Translations under genes and position numbers: made by a program | In this document: positions 6,616-12,180 of the stretch, in pieces | Layout: the number at the start of each line of letters is the position of its first letter | How positions within the stretch are numbered: the first letter of the stretch is position 1 | DNA from: Oscillospiraceae bacterium | Lineage (GTDB): Bacteria > Bacillota > Clostridia > Oscillospirales > Ruminococcaceae | Direction: 5' to 3' | NCBI GenBank assembly: GCA_017848155.1 | Contig: JAGAKC010000444.1 | Coordinates: 1-12,186, forward strand | Length of the DNA: 12,186 nucleotides | The notes under the pieces: generated by a model | What the model was told of the DNA's origin: nothing | What the model saw: only the letters and a program-made list of their open reading frames with translations | Database searches by the model: none

Positions 6616-8217
6616 ATGATAAATCTATTATATCCCGAAGGCTATGAACCGAGCGGCAGGATAATCAGCGAAAAGACCGCTGAAAGTCTAGAGCTGAAAT
6701 ACATCGCAATGCTTATCTGCCCGTATAACACGGATTTCGCGCTAAAAGTGCTTACAGAGCTTGTAACAGATGAAAGCGTCATTGTATGGCGGCAGGATAT
6801 TCTGGAGGATTTTATCAATATTCCGCAGCTTGAGATCCTGCTTTATAACAGCATTCACACGATCTATGAAGGCTCGCTGTCGGTCTACGCAAGGACAGGC
6901 TCAACTCAGTCGTTCTTTGAGCTGAATGATAACATTTCACAAATGGAAGCCTTTGTGGATTGTATGGAGAAATGTCACAGCTTTGTGCTGGAATACGGCT
7001 GTAAGATCAGATCGGCAGGAATAAAAGCAGTTCTCCGAGAGATCGAAAGTCATTATAATTCCGATGACTTTAAACAATTGATAAGTGAGATTAAGGAGCT
7101 GAAAACCGTACTTGAAAATGATATACAGAGTGTTACTATCGGCATAAATTTAGATAATCTTATGCGACCCACAGAGGTAATGCTGCTATCGGTTGACAAG
7201 GAGCCGATACGCAAAGCTACGCTGTTTGAACGCCTGTTCAGAAAAGACAAAAAGTCAGAGCCGCTGTCCGAGGTCTATGTACGAAAATACAAGGACGGAC
7301 AGGTTGCGGAGATCGACAAAAAGCTCTTTGAAGAGCTGGACGCACTCGGTCGGGACTATATCCGCCGTGCAAACACCGCAATGAACAGATGCTATGTCGA
7401 ATGTACGGATTTTCTTGTTAAGCTGTCACCGCAGATAGATTTTTATGTCGGAGCAAAAGGCCTTTGCGAGCGTGCCGCAAAAACAGGCTTGCCTGTCTGC
7501 CGCCCGAAGATCGTTTCTAAGGAAAAGCGTATTTTCATCTGTCGTGATATGCACGATCCTGTTTTGACCAACAAAACTGCGGCATTGATCTTCCGAGGTG
7601 ACGAAGTAAGACCTATACTCACGAATGATTGCAGGCTGGACGATGATGCAAGAATTTTTCTCATCACAGGAACCAACAACGGCGGCAAAACTACCTATAT
7701 CCGTGCTGTCGCAGTAAACAGAGTATTGGCGCAAGCGGGGCTTTATGTCTATGCAAGCGAAGCGGAGATCTCGCCGTGCTCCTCTGTTTTTTCGCATTAT
7801 CCGCTTGAAGAAAAGGTCGGAATTGACACCAGCCGTTTCACCGAGGAATGCCGCGAACTGAAGCGAACCATTGAGAGTGCCGACGAATACAGCCTTGTTC
7901 TGCTCAACGAGAGCCTGTCCTCCACCAACCCATACGACAGTCTTATCATCGCCGAGGAATTACTGAAGATCTTTGCCGATATCGGTTGCAGTATGCTTTA
8001 CACAACGCATATCATTGAGATGACAGAAATACCTGATAAAATAAATCCGAACGCCCCCAAAAGCCGTTTAGGAACGCTTACTGCGGAATGCGATGAAAGC
8101 GGTAGACCGACATATAAGATCACGGCAGGCAAGCCTGATTTCTCACGCAATGCACGGTATATTTTCGAGAAATATGGTATCTCATTTGAGGAATACAAAA
8201 AAGGTATAGCCGAATGA
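6616..8217 (+). CDS. MutS-like ATPase lacking mismatch-recognition domains
   Basis: A 533-residue protein whose C-terminal third is a MutS domain V ATPase. Walker A is TGTNNGGKTT (351-360), followed by YIRAVAV as in MutS. The Walker B-like strand is SLVLLNES (426-433), and TTH (463-465) matches the MutS ATH motif. MHDPVL (312-317) corresponds to the MutS RHPVL segment that opens domain V. Residues 1-300 are mostly helical, resembling the MutS core and clamp, but there is no mismatch-binding N-terminal domain and no MutS2 Smr domain. The usual Walker B Asp is Asn (Asn431) with Glu432 kept, so Mg or ATP handling may differ. AAAAGGAG (6601-6608) fixes the ATG at 6616; it lies 29 bp after the ATPase gene, so the three genes form one operon. 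The family is usually annotated only as MutS-related. Its task beside an exporter is unknown; classical mismatch repair is unlikely. Confidence 0.88.
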   Translation: MINLLYPEGYEPSGRIISEKTAESLELKYIAMLICPYNTDFALKVLTELVTDESVIVWRQDILEDFINIPQLEILLYNSIHTIYEGSLSVYARTGSTQSFFELNDNISQMEAFVDCMEKCHSFVLEYGCKIRSAGIKAVLREIESHYNSDDFKQLISEIKELKTVLENDIQSVTIGINLDNLMRPTEVMLLSVDKEPIRKATLFERLFRKDKKSEPLSEVYVRKYKDGQVAEIDKKLFEELDALGRDYIRRANTAMNRCYVECTDFLVKLSPQIDFYVGAKGLCERAAKTGLPVCRPKIVSKEKRIFICRDMHDPVLTNKTAALIFRGDEVRPILTNDCRLDDDARIFLITGTNNGGKTTYIRAVAVNRVLAQAGLYVYASEAEISPCSSVFSHYPLEEKVGIDTSRFTEECRELKRTIESADEYSLVLLNESLSSTNPYDSLIIAEELLKIFADIGCSMLYTTHIIEMTEIPDKINPNAPKSRLGTLTAECDESGRPTYKITAGKPDFSRNARYIFEKYGISFEEYKKGIAE

Positions 8218-8262
8218 TATATTACAATAAAACTATTAGCAGATAAACTACTATATAACAAA

Positions 8263-8289
8263 GTGGCATCCATTGATATGTGATGCCAC
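8263..8289. terminator. Hairpin after the ABC-MutS operon
   Basis: GTGGCATC (8263-8270) and GATGCCAC (8282-8289) form an exact 8-bp stem with an 11-nt loop, 46 bp after the MutS-like stop. The plus strand continues CTCGTATATTGTT, a poor U-tract; the minus strand continues TTTGTTATAT. It probably ends transcripts from one or both sides, but is not a textbook terminator. Most of the rest of 8218-8362 is AT-rich with no gene. Confidence 0.5.
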
Positions 8290-8362
8290 CTCGTATATTG
8301 TTAAAAAAGATGCGTAAATAAATTAAGCAATATTGTTATAATGCGAGTATAGCTTGGTTTCT

Positions 8363-8494
8363 TTAAGTATGGTATCCGTCGTTCTCCCATTTTGAAACAG
8401 TCTGACGTGAAACATCAAGCCTTTCTGCGATGGTCTCCTGCGTCATATTCCAATTTAGTCTGCGTAAATGCTGAAGATTTTTTCCAAAGCTCAT
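8363..8494 (-). CDS. Truncated XRE-family helix-turn-helix regulator (43 aa)
   Basis: From the ATG at 8494, with GAAAGGATG as ribosome site, this short gene encodes an XRE/Cro-type helix-turn-helix: MTQETIAERLDVSRQTVSKW at residues 17-36 is the classic two-helix DNA-reading segment. Family members starting like this normally run on with a xxPExxKL segment and often a longer C-terminal domain. Here TAA comes after only 43 codons. One base skipped near GACGGATAC would give a frame reading DTILKETKLY, somewhat like the missing segment, and open to 8323; a frameshift is therefore possible. It keeps a full promoter and a palindromic operator, so it may still make a minimal DNA-binding peptide. It could be a recent pseudogene or a small repressor. 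The domain call is confident; functionality is not. Confidence 0.7.
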   Translation of the reverse strand: MSFGKNLQHLRRLNWNMTQETIAERLDVSRQTVSKWENDGYHT

Positions 8495-8518
8495 ATTTAT
8501 CATCCTTTCAAATAGATA

Positions 8519-8532
8519 TCGTAAGCTTACGA
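8519..8532. promoter_or_regulatory. 14-bp palindromic operator TCGTAAGCTTACGA
   Basis: A perfect palindrome positioned 4-18 bp after the -10 box of the XRE gene, so over the transcription start. It ends about 25 bp before the start codon. The position is ideal for autorepression by the XRE protein or its full-length relatives. Binding is inferred. Confidence 0.6.
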
Positions 8533-8536
8533 AAAA

Positions 8537-8565
8537 ATTATAGCACAGAATAAGCCGTCATTCAA
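8537..8565 (-). promoter_or_regulatory. Leftward promoter of the XRE gene
   Basis: On the minus strand: -35 TTGAAT (8565-8560), 17-bp spacer, -10 TATAAT (8542-8537). This is a near-consensus sigma-A promoter with the 14-bp palindrome immediately downstream. Confidence 0.75.
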
Positions 8566-8586
8566 CCACAATACGCTTGACATTTT

Positions 8587-8610
8587 CGGATTTTCCGCAA
8601 CCTGAGGTTG
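8587..8610 (-). terminator. Weak inverted repeats after the PPOx-like gene
   Basis: CAACCT-G-AGGTTG (8598-8610) is a perfect 13-bp palindrome, and CGGATTTTCCG (8587-8597) is a 4-bp stem beside it. They lie 35-58 bp beyond the end of the leftward three-gene operon. There is no clear U-tract, so a terminator role is only a possibility; a binding site is as likely. Confidence 0.25.
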
Positions 8611-8644
8611 ACAAATTATAAATCAGACAAAAATGTGGCATCTC

Positions 8645-9073
8645 TCAATTAAAATCAATATCATACCTTGTCCCCATTGAGAACAAAATTCCCTCTGTAA
8701 GTTTAATGCGGAGAATACAGGTATTCCTGTCCTCAAAGTTATTATGTCCGTTGTCGATCCACTCTGCGAAAACGGTTTTCATTTTTTCAGCCACAGCCTT
8801 GTTTTCATCACTTCCGAACCAGCCGAGATCCACACCCTTCCCGTGTGCAGTAAACCATTCGCCCGAAACCGCAACAACAGGATTTTCCCTGATCTGCTTC
8901 ATCTTGCCTGATAACGCATGGGTAAGCACATAAAATGCACCGTTTTCGTAAAATGCGTCAATAGTTCTGACATAAGGCACATTGTTGACAGTCGTAGCAA
9001 GCGCGATAAGGCTGTCCTTGCCAAAGCGTTCAAGCAATATTGATTCTGTTTTTGGTGACAATTTTTCAAGCAT
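8645..9073 (-). CDS. Pyridoxamine 5'-phosphate oxidase-like flavin-binding protein
   Basis: A 142-residue small split-barrel protein of the pyridoxamine 5'-phosphate oxidase-like/FMN-binding superfamily. Supporting segments are SLIALATTVNNVPYVRTIDAF (21-41, written here as one strand pair), FYVLTHALSGKMKQI (47-61) and RENPVVAVSGEW (62-73), which carry the usual strand pattern and the K-x-x-Q-I-x-x-N-P signature. Such proteins bind FMN or F420-like cofactors or haem, and most small ones have no proven substrate. The frame is open to 9145, but the ATG at 9073 has GGAG and GGAGAA just before it and overlaps the preceding gene's stop by 8 bp (ATGCTTGA), which indicates coupling. The C-terminus (86-142) is more typical of clostridial homologues. 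A true PdxH role is unlikely at this length. Confidence 0.82.
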   Translation of the reverse strand: MLEKLSPKTESILLERFGKDSLIALATTVNNVPYVRTIDAFYENGAFYVLTHALSGKMKQIRENPVVAVSGEWFTAHGKGVDLGWFGSDENKAVAEKMKTVFAEWIDNGHNNFEDRNTCILRIKLTEGILFSMGTRYDIDFN

Positions 9074-9584
9074 TTCTCCACTCCTCACTGCTGATGCAGT
9101 ATACCCTTGTAAAAGTGTTTTCAGCATCAGGATATTCCTTGACAAATCTCATTCCGTTTTTTATCGCTACACGGGCAGAGGGTTCGTTTGTGTATTTCAT
9201 ATAGGAATAAAGCCGATCAAAATTAAGCTCCTCAAATCCATATCTGATACACTCCGCCGCCGCTTCCGTGGCATAGCCTTTTTTCTGCTTATCCTTTCGG
9301 ATATGATAGCCGATCTCGGGCAGAAGCTGACCGTCGATATTCTGCATAGTAATTCCACAGTCGCCTATCACCTCTCCGCTTTCCCTCAGCACGACCGCCC
9401 ATAATCCGAAGCCATCGTCATTGTACCGTTCGATGTTTTTTTCGATCCATCTTCTTACTCTGTTTTCGTCAAATTTATAAGGATAATGCACCATAATATC
9501 CGAATCCGCCAGCACATTATAAAGAGCATCAAAATCATCGTATGTAAGCTCACGCAGAATGAGCCTGTTTGTTTCAAGTATCAT
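9066..9584 (-). CDS. GNAT N-acetyltransferase, RimJ/RimL-like
   Basis: A 172-residue acetyltransferase. It begins ILETNRLILREL (2-13), the standard opening of the RimJ/RimL-type GNAT family. The acetyl-CoA pyrophosphate-binding loop is QKKGYA (100-105) followed by TEAAAECIRYGF. NEPSARVAIKNGMRFVKE (133-150) is the usual motif B with its Asn and the kink before the last strand. The family moves acetyl from acetyl-CoA to N-termini, ribosomal proteins, antibiotics or small amines; the substrate here cannot be read. A GTG at 9593 would extend it by three residues but lies within the AAAGGTG ribosome site, so the ATG at 9584 is preferred. It is 28 bp after the small upstream gene and overlaps the PPOx-like gene by 8 bp, so it is the middle gene of a three-gene operon. 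Confidence 0.9.
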   Translation of the reverse strand: MILETNRLILRELTYDDFDALYNVLADSDIMVHYPYKFDENRVRRWIEKNIERYNDDGFGLWAVVLRESGEVIGDCGITMQNIDGQLLPEIGYHIRKDKQKKGYATEAAAECIRYGFEELNFDRLYSYMKYTNEPSARVAIKNGMRFVKEYPDAENTFTRVYCISSEEWRNA

Positions 9585-9612
9585 AAACAGCACCTTTTTC
9601 TAAAAAACAATC

Positions 9613-9996
9613 TCATTTATTGGTTCTGTAAACCTCTTTCAATTTATGTTCAAGCTGAACGCCCGTGTATTTTCCGTTCAGCAGATCAGCCTGTGCTTCA
9701 TTATCAACAGCGTACCAGTCCTCATACAGTATATCGGCTTTATCTGAAAACTTATTCAGCTTATAGCACTGCACAAGAAAAAAGCTACCACATTCCCTGC
9801 ACCTGACGAGGCTACGATAGCCGCTCTTTCCATCGTCCCAGCGATAGAGGAACCATTTTATACTGCCGTCATCATTTTTTGGTTTCGGGTCGTATTTCTT
9901 TATAAGCTCACAGGTGCTTTTGCAGCATTCTTTCATCTGAAACGCCTCCGTTATTGTCGTTAAATCAGCCTGAAGTGTCTTGCTATAATATCTCAT
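9613..9996 (-). CDS. Small unrecognised Cys-containing protein
   Basis: I do not recognise this family. The 127-residue product has no signal peptide or membrane segment. It has a Cys cluster near the N-terminus (Cys24, Cys25, Cys29) and a central CRECG (66-70) followed by SFFLVQC, which could be a zinc knuckle or a redox pair. Around it are a Trp/Tyr-rich strand region (KWFLYRW, 47-53) and an acidic segment EDWYAVDNEAQADLL (92-106). The fold looks cytoplasmic alpha+beta and could resemble small immunity-type proteins, but this is only an impression. Two starts are possible: the ATG at 9996 (AAGGGA in front) and the ATG at 9936 (GGAGG with 8-nt spacing, giving 107 residues). Both lie within the transcript from the promoter at 10048-10076. 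It is the first gene of the operon with the GNAT and PPOx-like genes. Confidence 0.65.
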   Translation of the reverse strand: MRYYSKTLQADLTTITEAFQMKECCKSTCELIKKYDPKPKNDDGSIKWFLYRWDDGKSGYRSLVRCRECGSFFLVQCYKLNKFSDKADILYEDWYAVDNEAQADLLNGKYTGVQLEHKLKEVYRTNK

Positions 9997-10047
9997 ACCG
10001 CATCCCTTGTATCCTCGCCCTTATCCTGTCATACATCTGATATATTC

Positions 10048-10076
10048 AGTTTAGCACATTTGCAATTTGCTGTCAA
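10048..10076 (-). promoter_or_regulatory. Leftward promoter of the three-gene GNAT operon
   Basis: On the minus strand: consensus -35 TTGACA (10076-10071), a 17-bp spacer and -10 TAAACT (10053-10048). The transcript would start near 10041, about 45 nt before the ATG at 9996. The next gene upstream ends at 10160, so this operon has its own start. Confidence 0.8.
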
Positions 10077-10089
10077 TGAGAGAAATGTC

Positions 10090-10104
10090 GGAGAACTGAT
10101 CTCC
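10090..10104 (-). terminator. Weak hairpin between the membrane pseudogene and the GNAT operon
   Basis: GGAGA (10090-10094) and TCTCC (10100-10104) form a 5-bp stem with a 5-nt loop, followed on the minus strand by GACATTTCTC. It sits where the leftward LytTR operon should end, but the stem is short and the U-tract poor. Confidence 0.25.
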
Positions 10105-10159
10105 ACCGTTATTTATTCATTTACACTCCAGGCAAATAGGAATATATCCCACACAACAG

Positions 10160-10882
10160 TTATGTTGTCAAAAGGATTTCGGCACCTTGCTTCTCCGAAT
10201 TCATGAACTTATTCAGCAGCACCAGCAGTCCCGCAAAAGTGATAAGCGAGCCAAGTCCCATATCCGCCATATTCAGGGCATTGACGAACTCGGTGTTTGG
10301 CATGAATACCGCAAACACAGGAATGATGACCTTTGCAATAAGCGGATTGAACACCGCCGCCCACTTCGGGAAGATAGTCCTGCCCTTTATTACGGGAATT
10401 ATCATCACCACCGTCATAACAGTGTAGACCGACATAAACACCGCCGATATGGGAAGCACCAGCCATAAGGTGAAATCAACCACGCTCTGCGGAATGGTGT
10501 CCGAAAGCGGCATTTCCATTCTGATTACGAACATCAGCGCAATGCAGATTATATGTACTATTCCGCCGAAAAACGCAATGAACCTTGCACCTAGATGAAT
10601 GAGCCTACCGCACCTTTTGTTTCCGCCCATTTCCGCTATCTCTCCGATAGCCTTGTAGCCGTAGTATTGCAGAGGAATTCCGATGCCGCCGAAGAACACT
10701 CCGCAGGCGAGCTATGCAAGCGAAAGGCTTCCGTAGCCCATTATCATTGAGAGTATCTCGTTGTCAGCCTCGGGATTTACCACCCAGCCTATAGGCATTT
10801 CGCCGCCGAGTACCGTTACTGCCGAAACGATTATTCCGATGAAAAATAGCTTTTTAAGGTGCTGTTATTTCTCGTTATTCAT
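10160..10882 (-). pseudogene. Multi-pass membrane protein (DUF6796-like) broken by two nonsense codons
   Basis: The frame begins at the ATG at 10882, which has GGAG in front and overlaps the previous stop by 8 bp (ATGAATAA). It runs in one frame to 10160, 240 sense-length codons, but has TAA at codon 6 (10867-10865) and TAG at codon 57 (10714-10712). Each is one C-to-T change from a Gln codon, and the sequence on both sides reads sensibly (GSLSLA-stop-LACGVFFGG). There is no frameshift. The product would have about six membrane helices, with an N-terminal WVVNPEADNE loop and a polar KRCGRLIHLG loop. It looks like small Firmicutes membrane proteins I associate with DUF6796; that name is tentative. 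Restart from the GTG at 10699 would lose the first 61 residues. Recent inactivation is most likely; a base-call error or stop suppression is possible. Confidence 0.75.
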
Positions 10883-11351
10883 AGCTTTCTCCAATATTGT
10901 CCGTTCTTCTTTCCTGAAACCTTTTAAGGTCGCTGTTGAGCATCTTTGCGTCAATGGAACGCTTTATCTTATACACCCAGAACGTGCAGAGATAGCACAC
11001 CACCATGTATGCTCCGAAGCCGACTACAACTGCGATGTTCCCGTCAAACCAACCGAGGAAGTGTCCCGCTACCGTATACACAGCCGAGCCGCAGAGCGTC
11101 ATCGCCCACTCCTTTATGCCGAGCCTGTCCACCTCGTCGAAATCGCAGTGCAGCAGCACCTGCACCCATTCAAGGATATACGCCGCCCACACCATCTCGA
11201 ACATGTGAAGTATACCAGCCTCAGCAAAGCCGTTCACCCATCTATAAACTGCGTAATAGCACAGGATAAGCAGAAAGGTCAGGCAGCATTTTATCTCTGC
11301 GCCTATCTTTCGGGTGAGGTATAGTTCAAGGAAGTTTCTGAGCTTACTCAT
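10875..11351 (-). CDS. Four-helix membrane protein, DUF3021-like
   Basis: A 158-residue membrane protein with hydrophobic segments near 20-38, 46-67, 84-102 and 105-128, and a basic tail (KIKRSIDAKMLNSDLKRF, 128-145). The order, the HFLGWF turn before the last helix and the W-x-Y-K-I-K-x-x-x-D-x-K-x-L end resemble DUF3021 proteins. Those are typically encoded directly after a small stand-alone LytTR regulator and are thought to act with it. That arrangement is exactly what is seen here. The ATG at 11351 has AAAGGAG in front and overlaps the LytTR stop by 8 bp (ATGAGTAA); its own stop overlaps the next gene the same way. The biochemical role is unknown; a membrane partner that restrains the regulator is the usual suggestion. 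Confidence 0.75.
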   Translation of the reverse strand: MSKLRNFLELYLTRKIGAEIKCCLTFLLILCYYAVYRWVNGFAEAGILHMFEMVWAAYILEWVQVLLHCDFDEVDRLGIKEWAMTLCGSAVYTVAGHFLGWFDGNIAVVVGFGAYMVVCYLCTFWVYKIKRSIDAKMLNSDLKRFQERRTDNIGESYE

Positions 11352-11793
11352 CGCTGCTCTCTCCTTTCAGTATTCTTCTGAACTCCGAGGCGTAGGTCCT
11401 CGATATCATGATATGCTCGCCGTTCGTGAGTGTGGCGTCAATGCGGTTGGACGCAAGGCTTTTCAGAGTGGCTATCTTGTCGATGTTTATTATCATGGAC
11501 TTGCTGCATCTGAAAAAGTTTATGGTGTTCAGTATCTGCTCAAGCTGTGCAAGGCTGAACTCCACACGGCAGACATCCTCTGCTGTGTAGATGAAAGTCC
11601 GCCTGTCAACGCTCTCCGCATAGAGTATCTGATTCAGGTCTATGACGGTCTGACCGCTGTCCGTTGTGCCGATGAGCTTCTTCTGCGGCGAGTTCATAAA
11701 CTCCAGCACCGCCTGCACTTCGTCGTTCAGCCGCTGATAGCGAAGTATCAGCTCGTCCTCACCCGAAGGTATCTGTTGGATGGTGTATTTCAT
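11344..11793 (-). CDS. Stand-alone LytTR-family transcriptional regulator
   Basis: A 149-residue regulator without a receiver domain. Residues 1-42 form a short helical N-terminus. The LytTR DNA-binding domain spans about 45-143, with IDLNQILYAESVDRRTFIYT (51-70), FFRCSKSMIINIDKIATL (93-110) and NGEHIMISRTYASEFRRIL (124-142), all typical LytTR landmarks. Such small regulators, paired with DUF3021-type membrane proteins, often control their own operon. The ATG at 11793 has AAAAGGAA about 9 nt upstream, and a near-consensus promoter lies at 11825-11853. Two 21-bp-spaced half-sites lie upstream of that promoter. The two following genes overlap in series, so they are coupled. The target beyond its own operon is unknown. 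Confidence 0.92.
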   Translation of the reverse strand: MKYTIQQIPSGEDELILRYQRLNDEVQAVLEFMNSPQKKLIGTTDSGQTVIDLNQILYAESVDRRTFIYTAEDVCRVEFSLAQLEQILNTINFFRCSKSMIINIDKIATLKSLASNRIDATLTNGEHIMISRTYASEFRRILKGESSDE

Positions 11794-11824
11794 AGCTATG
11801 ATTTCCTTTTCTTAAGATGGTTTA

Positions 11825-11853
11825 ATTATAGCAAGCGTGAGCGGATTTTGCAA
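11825..11853 (-). promoter_or_regulatory. Leftward promoter of the LytTR operon
   Basis: On the minus strand: -35 TTGCAA (11853-11848), 17-bp spacer, -10 TATAAT (11830-11825). The leader before the ATG at 11793 would be about 25 nt. Confidence 0.78.
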
Positions 11854-11871
11854 TACTCTGATGCGTATGTG

Positions 11872-11900
11872 ACAGTTTCGGGTGCGTGAGATGCACTTTC
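11872..11900. promoter_or_regulatory. Possible LytTR half-sites, 21 bp apart
   Basis: ACAGTTTC (11872-11879) and GCACTTTC (11893-11900) match at 6 of 8 positions and start 21 bp apart. They lie 18 bp upstream of the -35 box of the LytTR operon. ACAGTT resembles known AgrA-type half-sites. With only two copies and two mismatches this is suggestive only. Confidence 0.35.
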
Positions 11901-11907
11901 AGAAAAA

Positions 11908-11983
11908 CGCAAGATAAAAAGTGCGAAAAACAAGGAAAAACGCAGGATAAATTCCCGCAAAAAGGGTATAAAACGCAGGATAA
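11908..11983. repeat. 33-bp-period direct repeat (CGCARGATAA, three copies)
   Basis: CGCAAGATAA (11908), CGCAGGATAA (11941) and CGCAGGATAA (11974) start exactly 33 bp apart. The A-rich sequence between the first and second and between the second and third copies is also similar (GCGAAAAACAAGG and CGCAAAAAGGGTA). This is a decayed tandem repeat of about 2.3 units. It lies upstream of the LytTR promoter and after a leftward terminator, so it is probably non-coding. Confidence 0.6.
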
Positions 11984-12000
11984 GGGTGTTTTTACAACAA

Positions 12001-12030
12001 AAGCCGCACTCGTTTTTACGGGTACGGCTT
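12001..12030 (-). terminator. Leftward intrinsic terminator hairpin
   Basis: AAGCCG-C-ACTCG (12001-12012) pairs with CGGGT-A-CGGCTT (12019-12030): 11 pairs with one G-T and one mismatch, around a TTTTTA loop. On the minus strand the stem is followed at once by TTTTGTTGT, a reasonable U-tract. It would end a leftward transcript entering from the right edge of the window. Confidence 0.6.
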
Positions 12031-12052
12031 GATATATGGTGTTTGACAAATT

Positions 12053-12069
12053 GGAATTTATTTAATTCC
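12053..12069. repeat. Inverted repeat GGAATT-N5-AATTCC
   Basis: Exact 6-bp arms around TATTT, 5 bp after a TTGACA (12043-12048). There is no -10 box at the right distance on the plus strand, so no promoter is called. It could be a protein-binding site. Confidence 0.4.
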
Positions 12070-12093
12070 CAACCTAACTTTCCTTATTTCACA

Positions 12094-12108
12094 AGGCTTT
12101 CAGAGCCT
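12094..12108. repeat. Small inverted repeat AGGCT-N5-AGCCT
   Basis: Exact 5-bp arms with loop TTCAG, lying between the repeat at 12053-12069 and the nested hairpin at 12131-12171. It is short and could be chance alone, but it is part of a run of such structures. Confidence 0.3.
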
Positions 12109-12130
12109 CAAACTATGAAACTGTATGTAT

Positions 12131-12180
12131 TTTCCCTTGTTTTTGCCCTTATGGGCAACTTACAAGGGAAAGTTTTTCTT
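12131..12180 (+). terminator. Nested inverted repeat followed by a T-rich run
   Basis: Outer arms TTTCCCTTGT (12131-12140) and ACAAGGGAAA (12162-12171) are exact over 10 bp. Inside them TTGCCC (12143-12148) and GGGCAA (12153-12158) form an exact 6-bp stem with a TTAT loop. GTTTTTCTT (12172-12180) follows, so a rightward terminator is possible. No rightward gene precedes it in the window, so an element end or regulatory RNA structure is an alternative. Confidence 0.5.

Noticed and set aside
10160..10882. Stop-codon reassignment (TAA/TAG read as Gln)
   Set aside because: The other genes in the window end sensibly at TGA or TAA, including the two TAA stops in this same operon, so nonsense mutation is simpler.
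10761..11324. 187-codon plus-strand frame opposite the DUF3021-like gene and the pseudogene
   Set aside because: It is antisense to a coupled operon with clear ribosome sites and has no recognisable content.
11908..11983. CRISPR array
   Set aside because: Only three imperfect 10-bp cores with related, not unique, intervening sequence, and no cas gene.
11822..12049. 75-codon minus-strand frame with an 11-residue repeat (LSCV...)
   Set aside because: Its only start is a TTG with no ribosome site, it crosses the terminator at 12001-12030 and the LytTR promoter, and the repeat follows from the 33-bp DNA period.
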